A stretch of 18,113 nucleotides of DNA from JBOFZL01 sp051655155. Lineage in GTDB: Bacteria; Bacillota; Clostridia; Peptostreptococcales; Filifactoraceae. The stretch is from NCBI GenBank assembly GCA_051655155.1, contig JBOFZL010000049.1, positions 1 through 18,113 of the forward strand. The letters are read 5' to 3'. The position numbers were made by a program, and so were the translations under genes. The notes beneath the pieces were generated by a model, which saw nothing but the letters and a program-made list of their open reading frames with translations, did not search any database and had not been told where the DNA came from. Shown here one piece after another: positions 1 to 6,447 of this stretch. Numbering within the stretch: position 1 is the first letter of the stretch; each line of letters begins with the position of its first letter.

Positions 1-246
1 TAAGTAAGCTCTTTTCTTACCTCCTTTTTCCCAATTATTCACTTTAGAATAATTCATGCCTAATTCCTTTTCTGCTTCTTCTAAAGCATCTACAACATTT
101 CCATAAGTTACTACTTCTTCTTTTTCTTCCTCTAAAAGGTAGCTTATGCAAAGACCTAATTGAACCTTATAATCTACATTTGGATATTCTGCTTTAATTT
201 CTTTTGTAAGTTTATGAGCCTTTACCATTAATTCTTTATTTAACAT
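1..246 (-). CDS. Small protein of unknown function, 3' end cut by window edge
   Basis: The frame is open from an ATG at 246 to base 1, giving 82 codons with no stop, so the C-terminus is missing. The start has a strong ribosome binding site (TTAGGAGGTAG, then CAAG, then ATG). The product begins MLNKELMVKAHKLTKE, is rich in charged helix-forming residues, and has a hydrophobic patch around residues 30-38 (LGLCISYLL). Near residues 72-81 it has a W-E-K-G-G-K-K-R-A-Y stretch, which resembles the W-x-K-x-G-x-x-R-x-Y segment of small phage and plasmid proteins of unknown function. I cannot assign a role. It sits beyond the endolysin terminator and has its own promoter with an embedded palindrome, so it is an independent unit, possibly a moron or an accessory gene kept silent by a repressor. 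Confidence 0.75.
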   Translation of the reverse strand, partial: MLNKELMVKAHKLTKEIKAEYPNVDYKVQLGLCISYLLEEEKEEVVTYGNVVDALEEAEKELGMNYSKVNNWEKGGKKRAYL

Positions 247-289
247 CTTGCTACCTCCTAAAATTTAATTTGTTTTACCTTATGTATTT

Positions 290-318
290 ATTATATAGCT
301 ATTGTGCACAATAGTCAA
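290..318 (-). promoter_or_regulatory. Sigma-A type promoter for the leftmost gene
   Basis: On the minus strand TTGACT (318-313) is followed by exactly 17 bases and then a perfect TATAAT (295-290). The first box differs from the -35 consensus at one position. The promoter lies about 45 bases upstream of the ATG at 246, leaving room for a short leader that carries the AGGAGG site. It is just downstream of the endolysin terminator, as expected for a new transcription unit. It is the best promoter I can see in the window. Confidence 0.8.
299..314. promoter_or_regulatory. Perfect 16-bp palindrome, likely operator
   Basis: CTATTGTGCACAATAG is a perfect inverted repeat of 8+8 bases. It fills most of the 17-base spacer of the promoter and overlaps the last two bases of the -35 box. 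A dimeric helix-turn-helix protein bound here would block RNA polymerase, so the inferred role is a repressor operator. It does not resemble the LexA box usual in Firmicutes (GAAC-N4-GTTC). I noticed no second full copy in the window. The binding protein is unknown. Confidence 0.65.
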
Positions 319-366
319 TACTTTTTTTAAAAGTTTTTTAAATATTTTGAATTTATTTTTAGGCAT

Positions 367-392
367 AAAAAAAAGAGCCACCCTGAGGTGGC
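367..392 (-). terminator. Intrinsic terminator after the endolysin
   Basis: Read on the minus strand, a perfect 6-bp GC-rich stem GCCACC/GGTGGC with a four-base loop is followed by TC and then eight T residues (374-367). It lies 36 bases past the endolysin stop codon and ends the lysis transcript before the separate leftmost unit. Confidence 0.9.
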
Positions 393-428
393 AGATTACA
401 TATATGATTATCTATATTATAGACAATT

Positions 429-851
429 TTACAGATTCTTATTCAAAAATTCTAAACAACTTTCTCTTGTTACAGGAGCAGGTACCTCTTTGATTACTTC
501 TTTTATAACCTCTTTTTCTACTATCTGAATTGATTGATCTCCTATAAGCTCCTCTATCGCAACTCTTTTCTTATTTGTTTCTTTATCCCAATTAGCAATT
601 CTAGCTATATACATACCATTGTATCCAGCATTAGCTAACTCATCAGCAGGATAGCAATTTAATCTGTCATTGCTTTCAGCTCTAAACATTTTTATTTTAG
701 TACCTTTTCTTAATACAAATTCCTTACCATTTATTTTCATAGCACTGCCATCAGAATTATATACATATTGGTCTCTAGTTGCTATACAATATTTCCCTTT
801 AACCCTATTATCTCCGTTTTTAAAAGTTTGTTCTACATCAAAAATAAACAT
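429..851 (-). CDS. Possible internally initiated endolysin C-terminal domain (140 aa)
   Basis: Inside the endolysin gene, codon 195 is an ATG (851-849) preceded by GAGGGGG at 866-860 with an eight-base spacer, a credible Shine-Dalgarno arrangement. It falls exactly at the boundary between the amidase domain and the C-terminal domain. Translation from here would give a 140-residue wall-binding fragment in the same frame. Clostridial phage endolysins such as CD27L and CTP1L are known to make a C-terminal fragment from an internal start, and the fragment joins the full-length enzyme. The site is seen in the sequence; its use is inferred. Confidence 0.5.
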   Translation of the reverse strand: MFIFDVEQTFKNGDNRVKGKYCIATRDQYVYNSDGSAMKINGKEFVLRKGTKIKMFRAESNDRLNCYPADELANAGYNGMYIARIANWDKETNKKRVAIEELIGDQSIQIVEKEVIKEVIKEVPAPVTRESCLEFLNKNL

Positions 852-1433
852 ATCTTCTTCCCCCTCATTACTATTTGAATTTCCTACTGGCTTATTTAAT
901 ATTCCTTCTGCTATTCTTTTAGCAACAGACTTATAACCTACACTTCTATAAATCTCAACATCCTTTGTTGCCTCTACAAAGCAAACCTCTATAATAACAC
1001 TTGCCATCTTAGTTTCTCGGCACTCGTAAAGGTCATTGCCACTATATTTAACACCTCTATTTTTAAAGCCTAAAGATGCTATATTGTCTACTATTCTCTT
1101 TGCATAAACTTCATCATTAATGCTATCTGTTGCGGAATACACCCAACATTCTGTTCCTATAGCACCATCATAACTAGAATAAGCCTTGTTAAAATGAACT
1201 GATATGAATAAATCAGCTCCCCATGAGTTAGCTTTATTTACTCCATATGCCAGATCTTCTCCTTGACTACTAGTATAATTTACTGGTGGAGTAACATCTA
1301 ATATACTGTGTCCTTCTGCTTTTAAAAAATTAACTAGCTCATTTTTAACTTTTCTATCTTCAGCTAATTCATTAAGAATCCCTATAGCTCCTGTACATCT
1401 TTCTGTATGTCCTCCTCTTACTGCTATTTTCAT
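429..1433 (-). CDS. Endolysin, N-acetylmuramoyl-L-alanine amidase (Amidase_3)
   Basis: This is a 334-residue lysin that cleaves the amide bond between muramic acid and the stem peptide in the cell wall. The N-terminal catalytic domain covers about residues 1-180. Likely zinc ligands are His9 in RGGHTE, a Glu near position 22-25 and His80 in FISVHFN, with catalytic Glu149 in VIIEVCF, all placed as in Amidase_3. A linker near 182-193 (GNSNSNEGEED) leads to a beta-rich domain at about 196-300, presumably for wall binding. The C-terminus holds a valine/glutamate/lysine repeat (EKEVIKEVIKEVP) and a short last helix. There is no signal peptide, so release should depend on the holin. It is last in the lysis cassette and has terminator-like hairpins on both sides. 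An internal start at Met195 may produce the binding domain alone. Confidence 0.93.
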   Translation of the reverse strand: MKIAVRGGHTERCTGAIGILNELAEDRKVKNELVNFLKAEGHSILDVTPPVNYTSSQGEDLAYGVNKANSWGADLFISVHFNKAYSSYDGAIGTECWVYSATDSINDEVYAKRIVDNIASLGFKNRGVKYSGNDLYECRETKMASVIIEVCFVEATKDVEIYRSVGYKSVAKRIAEGILNKPVGNSNSNEGEEDMFIFDVEQTFKNGDNRVKGKYCIATRDQYVYNSDGSAMKINGKEFVLRKGTKIKMFRAESNDRLNCYPADELANAGYNGMYIARIANWDKETNKKRVAIEELIGDQSIQIVEKEVIKEVIKEVPAPVTRESCLEFLNKNL

Positions 1434-1458
1434 AAAATCATTCCTCTCTTTTAATTTT

Positions 1459-1479
1459 AAAAAGAGGGCCTAAGCCCTC
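1459..1479 (-). terminator. Intrinsic terminator between small membrane protein and endolysin
   Basis: On the minus strand GAGGGC, a four-base TTAG loop and GCCCTC form a perfect 6-bp GC-rich stem followed by TTTTT. It lies five bases beyond the stop codon of the 105-residue gene and 25 bases before the endolysin start. No good promoter is visible between it and the endolysin, so it may be leaky, read through by antitermination, or act as a 3' stabilising hairpin. Confidence 0.8.
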
Positions 1480-1484
1480 CTTAA

Positions 1485-1802
1485 TTATTTTACTGAGTTG
1501 TTTATATTGCCATCGTCCAAGTAGTCAAGCCCCGCTGAATATAGATTTTTAACAATTAATCTAATTATTTCTTCATTCAAAATCATTTTAATTCTTAAAG
1601 GCAATATTTCCATTACCTTCTTGCACACCCAATCTTCTTGAGCTTTTCCACCCACCAAAACCATATCTTTTGCTAGATCTTTAGCTCTTAACATTACATT
1701 GTAAATAGTAGCTTTAACATTATTCCATTCTGCTACAGAATAGATAACACCTCCTATTACACAAGCAATTAAGAATCTGTTTTCCCATAGTAATTCTTTC
1801 AT
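1485..1802 (-). CDS. Small single-span membrane protein of the lysis cassette
   Basis: A 105-residue protein with one clear membrane segment at about residues 9-24 (RFLIACVIGGVIYSVA), followed by an amphipathic, charged tail predicted to be helical. The start has a good AAGGAGATGGAG site. Similar proteins sit between the holin and endolysin in clostridial prophages and are usually unnamed. The layout (N-terminal span, then a region around residues 38-60 with small and charged residues) loosely recalls LLH-type phage holins, so it could be a second holin, an antiholin or another lysis helper. This is inference from position and topology; no family motif is decisive. A terminator-like hairpin lies on each side. 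Confidence 0.75.
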   Translation of the reverse strand: MKELLWENRFLIACVIGGVIYSVAEWNNVKATIYNVMLRAKDLAKDMVLVGGKAQEDWVCKKVMEILPLRIKMILNEEIIRLIVKNLYSAGLDYLDDGNINNSVK

Positions 1803-1833
1803 TTTTTCTCCATCTCCTTTTTTATTTTTTATA

Positions 1834-1867
1834 TAAAAAAAATAGCTACATATATATGTAACTATTT
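1834..1867 (-). terminator. Terminator-like hairpin after the holin
   Basis: On the minus strand AAATAG-T-TACATA pairs with TATGTA-G-CTATTT around a short TA loop, with a single mismatch in the stem, and is followed by a long T tract. The holin stop codon (1864-1862) lies within the stem. It is AT-rich and so weaker than the other hairpins, and because it has A and T tracts on both sides it could work in either direction. It separates the holin from the 105-residue membrane protein gene. Confidence 0.65.
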
Positions 1868-2266
1868 CTTTTCTTTATTTAATTGAATCAAAACATTTTT
1901 TAATTGATCTGGAACTTTAAGACCAGATTCAACACAATTTTCCAGTATAGATATTCCTTCATTTGCTATATAGAAATAACAAACCATAGTTCTAAATACC
2001 CAGTTTCCTGTGTTTAAAATCCTATCTACAAGAACTGCTATAGCTAACACTATTAACATTAATGCTTTTCTAGCTATACCCCTCAACCCTGTGTCAGAGC
2101 TTAATTTTTGTGTTATATAAGCCTTTATTAGACCAGTAACCCAATCCAACCCCATCAGTAATACTAATGCTATTAGTGCTATATCCCACGCACCAAATAT
2201 CCATGTAAATGTCGTTCCCACTGTTGCTATTAAAACTTTAACTATATTATCTATTCTTTCCATCAT
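1862..2266 (-). CDS. Holin, TcdE-like phage_holin_4 family
   Basis: A 134-residue membrane protein of the toxin-secretion/phage-lysis holin family, which forms the membrane lesion that lets the endolysin reach the wall. Hydrophobic segments lie at about 10-25, 26-42, 68-84 and 89-104. Family hallmarks are the D-W-V-T-G-L segment (41-46) after the second span and the N-E-G-I-S-I-L-E-N segment (102-110) after the last one. The C-terminus is short and charged (NKEKK), as in holins. The gene starts with two ATG codons (2266, 2263) behind a GAAGGTG site. It follows the baseplate/fibre gene by 13 bases and opens the lysis cassette. Confidence 0.92.
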   Translation of the reverse strand: MMERIDNIVKVLIATVGTTFTWIFGAWDIALIALVLLMGLDWVTGLIKAYITQKLSSDTGLRGIARKALMLIVLAIAVLVDRILNTGNWVFRTMVCYFYIANEGISILENCVESGLKVPDQLKNVLIQLNKEKK

Positions 2267-2279
2267 TTACACCTTCTTT

Positions 2280-3401
2280 TTAATATTTTATACAAGCTAA
2301 TAATGCTATATTAGCAGGTCTAGTTTCTGTTGTACCAAATGTACTTACATCTACGCCATTTGGACTTCCCCCTCCGATAGGTCCAGGAGAAACAAGTATT
2401 TTACCTGTAGCCGTATAACCACTTCCGCTATAGGCAAGTTGACCACTTCCAAGTCCATGACCATGAGCTTTTATTGCATCTGTTTGTGTACTTCCTACAG
2501 TTCTGCCAGAATCTATTCCACTTGCTGTAGTGTTTGCACATCTTAAAAATTGTCCTCTTAGATCAGGAAGTTTAAATTTTGTTCTATCTGTACTTTCTCC
2601 ATATTTAGTACCTATTCTGGCAAATAGAATTGGATAAGTTGTTTTTAATATTTCTTGTCCATTACATTCCAACCATCCAGCCGGCACTACATCTGCAAAG
2701 TAACCTATTAAGCCTACATCTTTATTCTCTATGTTATCTAATCTTTCTTTTAAGTTAGTGTAAGGCTGCATTGCATTGTACACTAATGCATTTAAATAAG
2801 TTGCTAGCTCTGTAACTGTATTAATATCTGTAATATTTTTAGCTATATTATTTGCGTTAGTAGTTATGTCTTGTTTAGCTTTTGTTAAGTCTGCTGCATA
2901 CTGTGCATTTAATCCATCGTATTTAGTTTTAAATTTAGCGTCCCAATTGGATATTAATGTATTTATAGTAGCATCGTAGGTATCCAACCTATTAAGAGCT
3001 ACAATTAAAGCTCCAAATTCATTTGCACTTTCTATAAATCCATCTCCATTTAAACTCTGTTTTACTGTAATAAAAAAAGAAACTGTTGTTAATTTATCAG
3101 TTCCTTTTAAAATCATTAGCTCCATATTTATTTGCCCGGGTATGGCCAACATCTGCGATGTAAGCTCTAATGTTGCTATACCCTTAGGTGCAGAAACTGG
3201 AGTTATAACACAATCATTAAAAATTTTAGTTCCATCTGGTTTAATGGCATAAACTCTAACTGTTTTTCCAGTAAGATCTATTAAGTTTCCATTTTCTATA
3301 AGCCTTAATACTAAAAACCTACTATGTGTATCTCCTTGCTTAGCTATTATAGTTCTATCTATGCCTCTATCTACATCTATTTCTAAATGTTTATTATACA
3401 C
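2280..3401 (-). CDS. Baseplate/tail fibre protein: BppU-like N-terminus plus tail-collar domain
   Basis: A 373-residue modular protein, probably involved in host recognition. Residues 1-115 form a beta-sandwich region resembling the N-terminal domain of BppU-type baseplate upper proteins (FLVLRLIENGNLIDLTGKTV, then a P-D-G-T turn), which docks onto the tail tip. Residues 135-228 are helical with heptad-like spacing, a likely trimeric coiled coil. From about 231 a phage tail-collar domain begins (LIGYFADVVPAGWLECNGQE; KFKLPDLRGQFLR), with an H-G-H motif at 313-315 and the typical ending T-R-P-A-N-I-A-L-L-A-C-I-K-Y. The start is GTG (3401), eight bases after GGAGG; it overlaps the preceding gene by 8 bases, so the two are translationally coupled. 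It is the last structural gene before the holin. Confidence 0.87.
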   Translation of the reverse strand: MYNKHLEIDVDRGIDRTIIAKQGDTHSRFLVLRLIENGNLIDLTGKTVRVYAIKPDGTKIFNDCVITPVSAPKGIATLELTSQMLAIPGQINMELMILKGTDKLTTVSFFITVKQSLNGDGFIESANEFGALIVALNRLDTYDATINTLISNWDAKFKTKYDGLNAQYAADLTKAKQDITTNANNIAKNITDINTVTELATYLNALVYNAMQPYTNLKERLDNIENKDVGLIGYFADVVPAGWLECNGQEILKTTYPILFARIGTKYGESTDRTKFKLPDLRGQFLRCANTTASGIDSGRTVGSTQTDAIKAHGHGLGSGQLAYSGSGYTATGKILVSPGPIGGGSPNGVDVSTFGTTETRPANIALLACIKY

Positions 3402-3615
3402 TAGCTACACCTCCTAACAGTTTACTAGTTAATAATGTTTCCAACTCAGTTGACTTCTTAATCAACTCATCATCTGTTGTGAAATTTTTAGTTAATTTAA
3501 CATCTATTAATTTTCCATCCACATCATATGTAGAGTAATTTACAGATAGAATTTTCTTTCCATTAAAATTTAAAACAGTAGATTGACTTATTTCTATTTT
3601 TGCAATAGCATTCAT
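3394..3615 (-). CDS. Small tail-tip-associated protein of unknown function
   Basis: A 73-residue protein with a beta-strand-rich N-terminal half (AKIEISQSTVLNF; GKKILSVNYSTYDVDGK) and a helical end (DDELIKKSTELETLLTSKLL). I do not recognise a family. It is tightly packed: its ATG overlaps the stop of the tail-tip gene (TAATG at 3617-3613) and its own end overlaps the next start by 8 bases. That coupling suggests expression in step with tail-tip and fibre proteins, perhaps as a linker or chaperone for the baseplate. This role is inferred only from position. Confidence 0.8.
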   Translation of the reverse strand: MNAIAKIEISQSTVLNFNGKKILSVNYSTYDVDGKLIDVKLTKNFTTDDELIKKSTELETLLTSKLLGGVASV

Positions 3616-5816
3616 TATATCACCACCTTCTTTTTAGCTTTTATTTGATATGAAAAAACTGTTCCTGGTGCACCTAGCACAGTAAAACAATTAATATCTC
3701 TAGTTATTTTTGTGATAGATCCTTCATAAATCGAAGTAAATATGTGATATTTATCCTCTATTTGTTCCTGAAAAACCAAATCTAAAGATATAACAACAAT
3801 TCCTGTTGAATCTATAGTAGCCTCGCCTATATCCTCTATGAAACCTTGTGTACTCTCTGCGGTTGGATTAGATACAAGACCAAATGCGGTAGGAGTATCT
3901 GTACTTAAGCTTCGTGCTGAAAAATTAGCCGTCGACCTAATTGGAATGTATGCTATTATTTCATTCAATCCACTAGGAATCTGCAACATTGGATTAGATT
4001 CACTCCTGGATATACTCCATCCTTTCGGACATATTTGATCCATAGCACCACTACTTGCCCTGTAAATATACCCATCTGTAAACCATAACTTCTTACCATT
4101 AACTAAATCCATGTCTTGCCACCAACTTATTGGCTTAGTAGAGTTAGGATGTTTATTGTACAGGTCAAATAAGCCATACGCTGTATAAGTGTCTGGACTC
4201 CCCTTATCGCTATAAGATAGGCTCATGTAAGAATCTGTAGTGTGGTTCATGCTTAAACCTTTTACAGTTGCATTTCCAACTATAACACTAGCTATTCTAC
4301 CAGTAGCAATATTACCTGTGTCCTGGTCAAAGAACGTTATGGCATTTTTATTAATCTGAAATGTTTTCTTGCCAGCTAAATAAAAAACCATCCCATCATT
4401 ATTCCTATCCAGGTTTATTTCCATATCCCCTTCCAGGCTTTTAAGAATACAACCTTGTAATATCCCACCTACGATACAGTCTGCAACAAAGCCTTGTCCA
4501 GTTCCAAAAGTTCTCCAATCCCAATCATCCTTTTTGGGATCCCATTTACTGGCAATCATAAAACCTTTTGTTCCAATTGCCATAGCTCCAAATGTCTTAG
4601 ATGCAGCAACCTTGTCTTCGAACAATATAGCTTTACTCCTATGCTTTTCAGCACTATCTACCATTGCTCCCATACTTACAGTTAACAAGTCAATTATACC
4701 TTCAAGCTTCTCACTTTTTACTTTGTTATTTCCATTAAGAATAGAATCTAACTTATCATTCATGCTACCTATATTTCCACTCATTTTGTTTTCTGTAGAA
4801 TTAATAGTTACTGATAAAAGCTCTTCTTTTAAGCAATCATATTCATAGGCTCTTACCCTAGACTTAAGTTTTAAGTTATTTTTTTTAAGAATAGTTACAT
4901 AATCACCAGCATTCAACTTATAGAAAAACTTAAGATTTTTATAAGTTGGATTATGCTTTATGTCTTTCATGGTTACATTATAACTAGCCTTAGCAATATC
5001 ACACTTACTTTCCCTAAAATGTTTTTTTACTCTTTCTCTAAGCATTTCTAAGGCCTGTGCTTCAGTAATTTCTGGACTATCCTCACTTGCTTCTTGTGGA
5101 CCAATATCAGGGCAATCCAACTCTTTAGTATATATATTTTCATAAGAGTTTATATATAAAGAATCAACAGTAAGCTCAGGCAACATCAATCTATCTCGAC
5201 CTATAGGAATAATTTGAGTACATAATTCTGTCTCATCAATACTTTCATTCAAGGCAGTCATGTTCTTATTCCAGGCTATTAAATATTGATTATCTTCTCC
5301 AGTGTAGTCGTAAATCTTAATCTTATAGTTATCAAAATCGACTTCTCCACCATATCTATTAGTAACAGTGTTATCATCACCAGTCCCACATATAGCAAAA
5401 AATGGATTATAGCCAACAATTCTAAGGTTATTTAGTGTATTTCCTGTACCTACTACAGTAAATTTTGTTGCCCTTAAAGTATTAGCAAGTATTTGTTTAC
5501 AGGCATCTACCCTGTTTTTGTTCTGGATAAATGTATCTTTAACATAGTTTCCCTTAAGATCATAAGAAATGTGAAAAGCTGTAACATCTGTTCTACTCTC
5601 ATCAGTGTTGTCACAAATTAATATTCTAAATTTTTGAATACCTGAAGGAGTTGGAACTTCTAAAATCCTTCTGTTTAAAAGTTCTGCTGCATTACCTTTT
5701 TTCTGCATAGCTAAAGAAACCGTCCAAGCTCCATTTAATTCTTTACTACAAATACAACTAGCTGGTTTCAAATTACATATATCAGCGGTATCCTGTTCAT
5801 TCCTTAAAACAATCAT
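3615..5816 (-). CDS. Tail-tip protein, prophage tail endopeptidase-like (Tal)
   Basis: A 733-residue tail-tip protein. Residues 1-345 match the prophage tail / minor structural protein type (gp44/Tal-like), including the segment R-Y-G-G-E-V-D-F-D-N-Y near 154-164 and the following K-N-M-T-A-L. A helical, coiled-coil-like stretch (about 345-405) joins it to a beta-rich C-terminal region of about 330 residues that is more specific to this phage and may take part in surface contact or fibre attachment. I chose the ATG at 5816: it lies eight bases after GGAGG and forms a TAATG overlap with the distal-tail-protein stop. The frame extends five codons upstream to a GTG at 5831, but that GTG is itself within the binding-site sequence. 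I see no clear peptidase catalytic motif. Confidence 0.87.
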   Translation of the reverse strand: MIVLRNEQDTADICNLKPASCICSKELNGAWTVSLAMQKKGNAAELLNRRILEVPTPSGIQKFRILICDNTDESRTDVTAFHISYDLKGNYVKDTFIQNKNRVDACKQILANTLRATKFTVVGTGNTLNNLRIVGYNPFFAICGTGDDNTVTNRYGGEVDFDNYKIKIYDYTGEDNQYLIAWNKNMTALNESIDETELCTQIIPIGRDRLMLPELTVDSLYINSYENIYTKELDCPDIGPQEASEDSPEITEAQALEMLRERVKKHFRESKCDIAKASYNVTMKDIKHNPTYKNLKFFYKLNAGDYVTILKKNNLKLKSRVRAYEYDCLKEELLSVTINSTENKMSGNIGSMNDKLDSILNGNNKVKSEKLEGIIDLLTVSMGAMVDSAEKHRSKAILFEDKVAASKTFGAMAIGTKGFMIASKWDPKKDDWDWRTFGTGQGFVADCIVGGILQGCILKSLEGDMEINLDRNNDGMVFYLAGKKTFQINKNAITFFDQDTGNIATGRIASVIVGNATVKGLSMNHTTDSYMSLSYSDKGSPDTYTAYGLFDLYNKHPNSTKPISWWQDMDLVNGKKLWFTDGYIYRASSGAMDQICPKGWSISRSESNPMLQIPSGLNEIIAYIPIRSTANFSARSLSTDTPTAFGLVSNPTAESTQGFIEDIGEATIDSTGIVVISLDLVFQEQIEDKYHIFTSIYEGSITKITRDINCFTVLGAPGTVFSYQIKAKKKVVI

Positions 5817-6445
5817 TACATGCACCTCCACCTAGGTATTATTTCAATCTTTGAAAAAGTACCTCTAACAGTAATATTGTTTTCACCTGGTGAAAACTGT
5901 GGAAATCCTCCATCCACATCATCATTTTTGAAACCAAAGTTATCATAAGCGTCCTGTAAATCACTATCCAAAATAACATAACCATTTATTCTAGAAACAA
6001 CAAAGTCCCTAGCATTAACAGTCAATGTAACCATATCATTAGAGAATATTTTAATAAGTGGATAAGCTGTGTTGTTGCCAGGATTAAATAGAGTTTTAGA
6101 TGTAGTGTTAAACTCAATCATTTCCTCACCTTCTATTAAGAAAATTCCTGGCTTTACTTCAAAATGTATCTCATAAGTTGTGAAAGTGTCATTAATACTC
6201 ATTTGCTTTAGAATACAACTTTCAACATTTAAGAAACAGTCTGGCATATGGCCCAACACCAACTTGCCATCACCCCACAACCATTTTTTTAATTCAAATA
6301 AATCATGGGGAATATCCTTGTTTTTAATGGCAAATTTTACAATAATCCAAATATCCGTAGTCTCCCAGGTTGGAATAGAAGGAATACTTTCAATCATCAA
6401 ACTATAATCCCTACTGTCACCTTTTTTAAATTTAAACCAAAACAT
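5816..6445 (-). CDS. Distal tail protein (Dit)
   Basis: A 209-residue protein of the siphovirus tail component family, forming the hexameric hub between tail tube and tail tip. The N-terminal part shows the usual pattern: MFWFKFKKGDSRDYSLMIES, then I-P-S-I-P, then a segment ending K-K-W-L-W-G-D-G-K-L-V-L at about 53-64. The C-terminal half is a galectin-like region ending with F-S-P-G-E-N-N-I-T near 187-195 and I-P-R-W-R. From memory of the family, the region between the I-P-S-I-P segment and the next beta strand usually carries a P-G-R-D-G-type loop of roughly 20 residues; it appears absent here, which fits the slightly short length. It starts after GGAGGG just past the tape measure stop. 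Confidence 0.85.
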   Translation of the reverse strand: MFWFKFKKGDSRDYSLMIESIPSIPTWETTDIWIIVKFAIKNKDIPHDLFELKKWLWGDGKLVLGHMPDCFLNVESCILKQMSINDTFTTYEIHFEVKPGIFLIEGEEMIEFNTTSKTLFNPGNNTAYPLIKIFSNDMVTLTVNARDFVVSRINGYVILDSDLQDAYDNFGFKNDDVDGGFPQFSPGENNITVRGTFSKIEIIPRWRCM

Positions 6446-6447
6446 TT

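Noticed and set aside
302..493. Plus-strand ORF of 63 codons
   Set aside because: It crosses the promoter, the endolysin terminator and the end of the endolysin gene, has no ribosome binding site and no recognisable sequence; it is a shadow.
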